This document shows positions 58,136 through 64,000 of a stretch of 64,000 nucleotides of DNA, piece by piece. Positions within the stretch are counted from its first letter, which is position 1, and each line of letters opens with the position of its first letter. The position numbers and the translations under genes were made by a program. The DNA is taken from assembly GCA_011800805.1 (NCBI GenBank), contig MPNW01000185.1:85234-149233 (forward strand), written 5' to 3'. The notes below the pieces were generated by a model that saw nothing but the letters and a program-made list of their open reading frames with translations, was not told the DNA's origin and did not search any database. Origin of the DNA: Hirudo medicinalis (lineage: Eukaryota; Annelida; Clitellata; Hirudinida; Hirudinidae).

Positions 58136-59940
58136 GAGAGGATACCGGTCAGACCTCTGACATTAGCGTAATGGAACCGTACATGAAAATAACTTTTGTT
58201 TAAATTTCGAAATCCAATAATGAAAAAAAGTTGCCTTTTGGTCTTAGAAACATTTTACAAAGAAAAATTATTTTGTAAATTCTATCTTCTGCTCCCCCAA
58301 CGGACTTGAAGTTGTGATAGTCTACCGCAGCCGGTTGAAGCTTAGAATAGCACTCATTTTTGTCAAAATTATATTTGTGTTTGAAATTTCGTTGTCTCTC
58401 TCTCTTCTGACCTTCCTTCTGTCAATAACTTTATAAAGATTGTCAGGTGGTATAATGCCAATATTGTATAAAACTGCAGATGCTAGAGCCTCAGCTGTGT
58501 GATATACCACGCCGATCGATTTTAAATACATCATCCTTTTGTTTTACACTTTTACAGATACTTAAACAGGAAGTGAAAAGCACACTACATTGCAATGAAA
58601 TGTTGAAAAGTAAATTAAAACTTAAATTTAAAAATAAAATAAAAATGTTGTGTAATAATTTAGAAGAATTTATAATTTAGATCAACATCTTGAATTTTAG
58701 ATAATATTGCTAATAATTGTTTCTCATGATATTTCACTAACATACATAAAGTTCTCAAATTTCTGCAACCTCTAGATCTGTGCCATGCTTGGATCAAGAG
58801 ATATTTCTACTTGAAAATGATACTTCTTAATAAAAGGATGTCCTAACTTCATGCTATCTAACCAATAGTTTGTAATTTCTCATTACATTTACCACTTTTC
58901 ATGCTGTTAAAATGTAAAAGATTTTGGAGATACTTTTGTGGGAAAATATTTCCAAATTGATTGTGTTCATCTGACCCAGCAATAACTTAACTAATCTAAC
59001 AGATTGTAGTGTTTCTTAAGGACTGTCTCCAGTTTGGAAGAACCACTTCAACAGAGTTTTTATTACTGACTGATAATATTTGTATTTACGTCCACAATGT
59101 TACTTAAATGATTGAGACAGGACAGTACTGCATGTACAGCGCTTGTGCATTTACATAAGAAGTTGGTTTGGAGTTGGCTGTATATTGTACACACTTGCCT
59201 AGTGTACAAATGTATTTCAGTTAAACGTATTTTTATATTTCAAGAAGTCAAAAAAAGATAATTTTATACTGTTATAGTTGTGTTTGTCATAAAAGACCCA
59301 ACAATGCATTCTGGGATTATTGGAAATAACGCATCTGAAAGAATAATAACAATCATTCATAATTTTAAAAAATACTCAGCCCCGAGTTAACATTAAAAAA
59401 TATTTAATCCCGATTTAACATTGCAGCTTTATGAAAATCATTAAAGCGACATAATCGCATTTTTGACATAGCTTTCCCATACATCAAATGTGATTTTTAA
59501 CTGCCAACAAGTGACATTTAGAAAGGAATCGAGGAAATATTTAAAGTATTAGTTCTTTTTAGTCTAAGAATGCTGAAAGAATATAAAAAGTGTTATCGAT
59601 TAAAGGTCTGTTGACGTCATCGAAAATGAAGAAGAGATTTGCTTCATTCGTTCTGAATCTTGCAATACGTTGTTTAATAATTATAAATAAATACTTATTA
59701 TTTATCACCACTCAGTCGTAATATTTTACACGTAATTTAATACGAGAATGATGACATGGCAGCGTGGTTTTGATGAGAGGATTCAGGTTTACCAGCACTT
59801 TGATCACGTCAATGAGGGAGACTCGGAGTCTGCAACTTATTTTTTCAACATTTTTTATTTCGCATTTTATATTTTATTCTCCTAAAGACGTTAAAACCAT
59901 TTGATGTCAATGTGTCAATGTCATTTTCAAACGTACGGGC
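58136..59940. other. Intergenic, no supported feature
   Basis: AT-rich, mostly non-repetitive. A minus-strand open frame at 58534-58322 contains VYHTAEALASAVLYNIG and KVIDRRKVRRERDNE. I could not place it, but it has a mobile-element feel. Nothing else stands out. Confidence 0.35.
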
Positions 59941-59948
59941 TTGTGTTT

Positions 59949-60088
59949 TATTATTATTATTATTGTTGTTGTTATTGTTAATATTATTGTTATTATATTA
60001 TATTATTGTTATAATAATAATATTGTTATTATTATTATTATTTACATTGATATTATTGTTATTATTATTATTATTATTATTATTAAGG
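59949..60088. repeat. (TTA)n/(TTG)n microsatellite
   Basis: Long imperfect TTA/TTG/AAT run, the source of spurious Leu- and Ile-rich frames. Confidence 0.92.
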
Positions 60089-60465
60089 AATTACACAGTT
60101 CGATATGTTACAAAGTTTTTTTGTCGTAGTTGTGATAGAAAGACAAATTGAGGCGAGAAAAGAAATGGTTTTGAAGGTTCCGCACAAATAATTTCGTTAC
60201 GTCGTAGACGTACGAGTGGTTAATTTATAAATATTATATTAGCAAATTATTAATATAACTAATAAGCTAATATAACTATATAATTAATAACCACTATTAA
60301 TAATTAATTGATTTGACTGAGTTTTTATATTTTATCTGATAACTTGGTATATATTACCAATGAATGAATGAATGTTAGACAATCTTTAGGATGGCATAAG
60401 TCCGTCAATGGACCTCAAGGCCGTCGATTAGTTACCCAACTTAGTAGTTGTTTAAAAACCGTTCA

Positions 60466-60580
60466 ATTAGACATACAAGCAGATACAAACAACAATTAGA
60501 CATACAAACGGATACAAACAACAATTAGACATACAAACAGATACAACAATAATTAGACAAACAAACAGACACAAACAACA
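60466..60580. repeat. 29-bp minisatellite, 4 copies
   Basis: Four tandem units of about 29 bp, consensus ATTAGACATACAAACAGATA followed by CAAACAACA. Units differ by one to four substitutions or a one-base deletion. Confidence 0.88.
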
Positions 60581-62100
60581 AGCGCTTCATATTCTTAGTT
60601 AAATCTCTCGGAATTTTTTGGACAAATGGATCTTCAAGGTCGCATGTTGGTGGAAAAAATAGATTTGTGAGTCTAGTGGCATCCATCGAAATAAATAACG
60701 GACTTCACCTCTTTATTTCTTTTGATCGATCGGTTTTAGTTTATTTAAAATCTAAAGCAGCTGTTAGTAAGTTTAGTTTATTTGTTTTAATTAAATATTC
60801 ATTCAAGTTTTTTAATAATTTATTTACTAAAAATGTACATTACAAACTTAATTTGGAGAAACTTAGTCGACCTTTCAAACATTGTTTCAGACAAACTTCG
60901 TTTCTATATATTACATAAAACTATACATTGCTGGAAATTGCTCAAATAATTCTTACAGTTGTATTTGTTAATAACAGATTCCATATTTTTATACCACACT
61001 AGCAGAGCTGCTAGAATGTTGTGGAGAATGAAGAAAATGAACAAAAATCAGTTGAGAAAACAAGCCAGCTGAGATGAAATGTTTCGACGGACACTTGGCA
61101 TTCTGCTCCACGCATCCATCCCAGAGTTAAACAAAAACTTTCCACAAAGAGAGATGAAGAAAGCAATGCTCGGAGTAGCATCCCTGTGATCGATGCCCTT
61201 ATAAGAGCGTAAAATGAGATGGAATGGATGCATCTGTGTTCGGGAAGTTTCCACTCCGTGATTGGAATAGTAGACTTTACTTGACCCTTTTTTTGGCAGA
61301 GGAATGCTTTTTGTTTGCATGTTGAAATTGAGAAGTTGAAACTGAAAAGCGAAACTTTCTGGAACTTCATAGTCAGATCGACTTTGTACAGGTTTGTCTC
61401 CATTTTAGAGAGTCCATTTCAACAATTCATCGTCAAGTGAGTTGTTCTTTCTCTTTGGATTTTAATTCTGCAAATTAATTTGTTTATGGAATCCATCTTT
61501 AAATTTCCATTCAATGTTGTTTTGAATTCTTTTTACATCCTTGGTTTTTTAGAACGCAAGTTAGAACGAAGCTTAAACCACGAACATATTTTGAAAAACA
61601 GCTATTTTATTGAAAAATAATTAATTACGACTGCGTTTGATAATTTTACGTATTGTTGTTATTATTATAAATTGTGTTTAAAAACAAAATTTAATATTTG
61701 AATAATTTCTAATGTCCTCAATATAATCTAAATTTTGTACTTAGTAAAATATAATTTTGAAATCCGACACTCCCAGCGACAAGAATGCTACATTCACTGA
61801 CGAAAATTTATTAAATAATAACAACAATAATTGTTTTATATATATTTATATATAATAATTGTTGTATATATATTTATTTAATATTTATTGTTATATTTAT
61901 TATAATAATTATATTATAAAATATAATATTATTAAATTATTATAATAACATAATATGAATTAATATTATAACATAATATTATATTATATTATAAATGTAA
62001 TTATTACATTATATTATATTATTAATAAATAAATAATAATTATTAAATAAGAAAATAATTATTATTAATATTATTATAGTGCAATTAATTATATTTAATA
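60581..62100. other. Intergenic, AT-rich; no supported gene
   Basis: Includes a 130-codon minus-strand frame (61403-61011) and a 90-codon frame overlapping it, without family resemblance or gene-like flanks. From 61800 to 62120 the sequence is almost pure A/T simple DNA. Confidence 0.4.
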
Positions 62101-62291
62101 ATATATTTACGTAGTAATAATAATAATAATAATAACAATAGCGGTAACTGTTCGTATTTATGACTTTCGAGGATCCAAATCAATTGATTCTCCACCTGTA
62201 ATTTAGGTTGTTTTGAAACAACGATTTCAACAACAACATTTCCCAACAATTACAACGATCGACCCACGACAATGTAAACAAGTTGAAATGT

Positions 62292-62308
62292 TCAGTTATT
62301 GTTGTTGC

Positions 62309-62339
<31 letters not shown>

Positions 62340-62362
62340 ATTGTTGTTGTTGTTGTTGTTGT
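62292..62362. repeat. (TTG)n microsatellite
   Basis: About 23 TTG units with two TTA/CTG interruptions. Confidence 0.93.
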
Positions 62363-62779
62363 TCGATATCTAAATAATTGTTGCATATTATTAATAATGC
62401 TAATGCTTTTTATAATATTAATTATTATTATTATTGTTATTTTTATTATTATTATTCAGATATTATTAACATTATCGATAATTATTATATAACCACTACT
62501 AATTCTTAATTACTAATTATGTAACTAATTATTACATTAATAATTTTAATTAAATAAAAAGAAAGATCGACCGACAGAGAGAGAGAGAGAGAGAAAAAAA
62601 AAAGGAGAGTAAAGGCGGGAAGCAGTTTGAGGTTTCTTTGTGACTCAACAAAGTGGAAGAAGAAACGTGATGGGATGAAAAAAGATGATGATGGGAACCG
62701 AGAAAGTATTTCCTGCAATTAAAACCCACTGTAACAATGCAGTGTCGAGTTCCAGTCTGGTGGCTGTTTGGCTTAGTTG

Positions 62780-63010
62780 AACATTGGTTGAAGATTGATT
62801 GAACATAGTTGAAGATTGATTGAATATAGTTGAAGATTGATTGAACATAGTTGATGATTGATTGAACATGGTTGAAGATTGATTGAACATAGTTGAAGAT
62901 TGATTGAACATAGATGAAAATTAATTGAACATAGTTGAAGATTGGTTGGACATAGTTGAAATTGATTGTATATGGTTGATGATTGTTTGATAACGGGCTG
63001 AAGATTAAGT
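62780..63010. repeat. 21-bp minisatellite
   Basis: About nine to ten units of a 21-bp repeat, consensus GTTGAAGATTGATTGAACAT plus A. Units decay toward the right end. The unit is a multiple of three, so the minus strand carries open heptapeptide repeats (FNQSSTM) in one frame and other heptads in the other frames; these need not be expressed. Confidence 0.9.
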
Positions 63011-63580
63011 GAACATTGTTTGAGCATTGGTTGAGCATGGTTTGAAGATTCGTTAAAACTGGGTGTTAACGATGGATTAAAAGATGGGCAAAGTGTAGAT
63101 TGGGCTGGATGAGTACAAATTATTACTAGAAATCTTTGATCTGAATCAGAGACTTTGACAAACGCTAATGTCACTGTTAAGTTTTAGCAAAAAAACAAAT
63201 ATTAGTTGATCGTTAAAGTATTCAGTTAATGGATTTCTAGAGCCTTTAGAGATTACACCAGTAGAGAACTTAAAAAGCAGAAACCACGTGGCGATTATCA
63301 GCAACAGCATTTTTTGTCTATTTTTTGAACCAGTTTCAACAGGTGTTCTGCTAATAAAGATTAAAAACAAACTTCGGCTCAGGAAAGGCAATTAGCCATT
63401 GGCAAGTGGAACTTTTCCATGGTGGTTTGCATCACTTGAGAAGAGGACTGAAGATTGCATGGACTCGTGGAACTTGAAGGGCCGAACTTGAATTGGAAAA
63501 TTGATCTGAAATACATCGGCGCTTTGACTCCATAACAATCAATTATAAAATTAATTCAATAAGTCTGATTGCTCTTAGTC

Positions 63581-63662
63581 ATCTTCGTCGACGTCATCAT
63601 CATCGTCATCATCGTCGTCGTCGTCGTCGTCGTCTTCGTCGTCATCATCACCATGAACCACT
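63581..63662. repeat. (GTC/ATC)n microsatellite
   Basis: GTC and ATC trinucleotide blocks with a CTTC interruption. Confidence 0.9.
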
Positions 63663-63799
63663 GCTAAACGACTTGAAGACAAAGAGGAGTAGAACGAGTC
63701 TTTGAACTGAATTTGAGAAGGAGGGTTGTGCGGATTCGTTTAAAAGACTTTTTACTACAATTTTTACACATTCCATTGGAGGTCTCTATCATTTCACAG

Positions 63800-63905
63800 A
63801 GTGAGTGGATGAATGAATGATTGATTGAATGAGTGGATGATTGAATGATTGAATGAGGATGGACAAACGAATGAGCGCATGATTGAATGAATGAGTGAAT
63901 GGTTG
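63800..63905. repeat. TGAA/TGAT short tandem repeat
   Basis: Imperfect 4-bp-based array (TGAATGAT, GGATGA, TGAG variants). A short (TTG)n follows at 63972-63990. Confidence 0.8.
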
Positions 63906-64000
63906 GTTTGGTCATCTTTAAAAGTTGTCAACTTCTTGTCATGGCATTGTTAATTTTTTTCATACTTCTTTTTGTTGTTGTTGTTGTTGTAATTTAACAT

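Noticed and set aside
61011..61403. 130-codon minus-strand frame
   Set aside because: No conserved motif, no gene-like flanks, and an equally open overlapping frame; best seen as chance.
62506..63174. Three overlapping minus-strand frames of 88-162 codons
   Set aside because: They derive from the 21-bp minisatellite and simple-sequence flanks.
1..64000. CRISPR arrays, operons, or phage and integron structures
   Set aside because: The window is spliced animal nuclear DNA. The tandem repeats seen are minisatellites without spacers.

Overview
The window is AT-rich animal nuclear DNA: multi-exon genes with GT-AG introns of about 60 bp to 4.4 kb, many trinucleotide microsatellites, and decayed transposons. 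The genes are bilaterian housekeeping, ciliary and apparently germline genes (ECT2, a ZDHHC5/8-type palmitoyltransferase, RABEPK, CFAP299, PGS1, IFRD, a Tudor protein, a winged-helix plus cold-shock-like protein). Gene style and repeat content suggest a lophotrochozoan; a leech such as Helobdella is my guess, with low confidence. I rebuilt exons by hand from splice signals, reading-frame phase and remembered family sequences; nothing was searched.

Layout. 0-3 kb: a small Pro/Tyr/Gly-rich gene (+), a frameshifted mobile-element coding remnant (-), and a 116-bp MITE with a 4-bp target duplication. 3.2-12.5 kb: a complete 24-exon ECT2 RhoGEF (+). 13.3-17 kb: a five-exon secreted protein (-) that resembles a TGF-beta propeptide but ends without a cysteine-knot domain. 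18.8-23.5 kb: a ZDHHC5/8-type enzyme (-) with a poly-Gln/poly-His tail. 24.3-27.2 kb: RABEPK (+) with an apparent single-base frameshift. 27.6-29.1 kb: CFAP299 (-), head to head with PGS1 (+, 29.3-32.3 kb). 32.9-35.3 kb: an unrecognised acidic nuclear-type protein (-). 36.3-40.2 kb: IFRD (-). 41.0-41.6 kb: a single-exon extended Tudor protein (-). 41.6-47.5 kb: intergenic, rich in microsatellites. 47.5-53.7 kb: a two-exon putative RNA-binding protein (+) whose 4.4-kb intron holds a mariner-type foldback MITE. 54-58.2 kb: a transposon graveyard (two hAT copies, an NTF2-like fragment, a LINE-type fragment). 58.2-64 kb: AT-rich DNA with mini- and microsatellites and no convincing gene.

How genes relate. 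Most are unrelated household functions: cytokinesis (ECT2), protein palmitoylation (ZDHHC), endosome-to-Golgi traffic (RABEPK), cilia (CFAP299), mitochondrial cardiolipin synthesis (PGS1), transcriptional coregulation (IFRD). The exception may be the divergent neighbours at 41-53.7 kb: a Tudor protein and a winged-helix plus cold-shock-like protein, both of kinds used in germ-granule or mRNA regulation. Three convergent pairs (ECT2/propeptide-like, RABEPK/CFAP299, PGS1/acidic protein) and two divergent pairs (ZDHHC/RABEPK, CFAP299/PGS1) suggest shared 3' or promoter regions.
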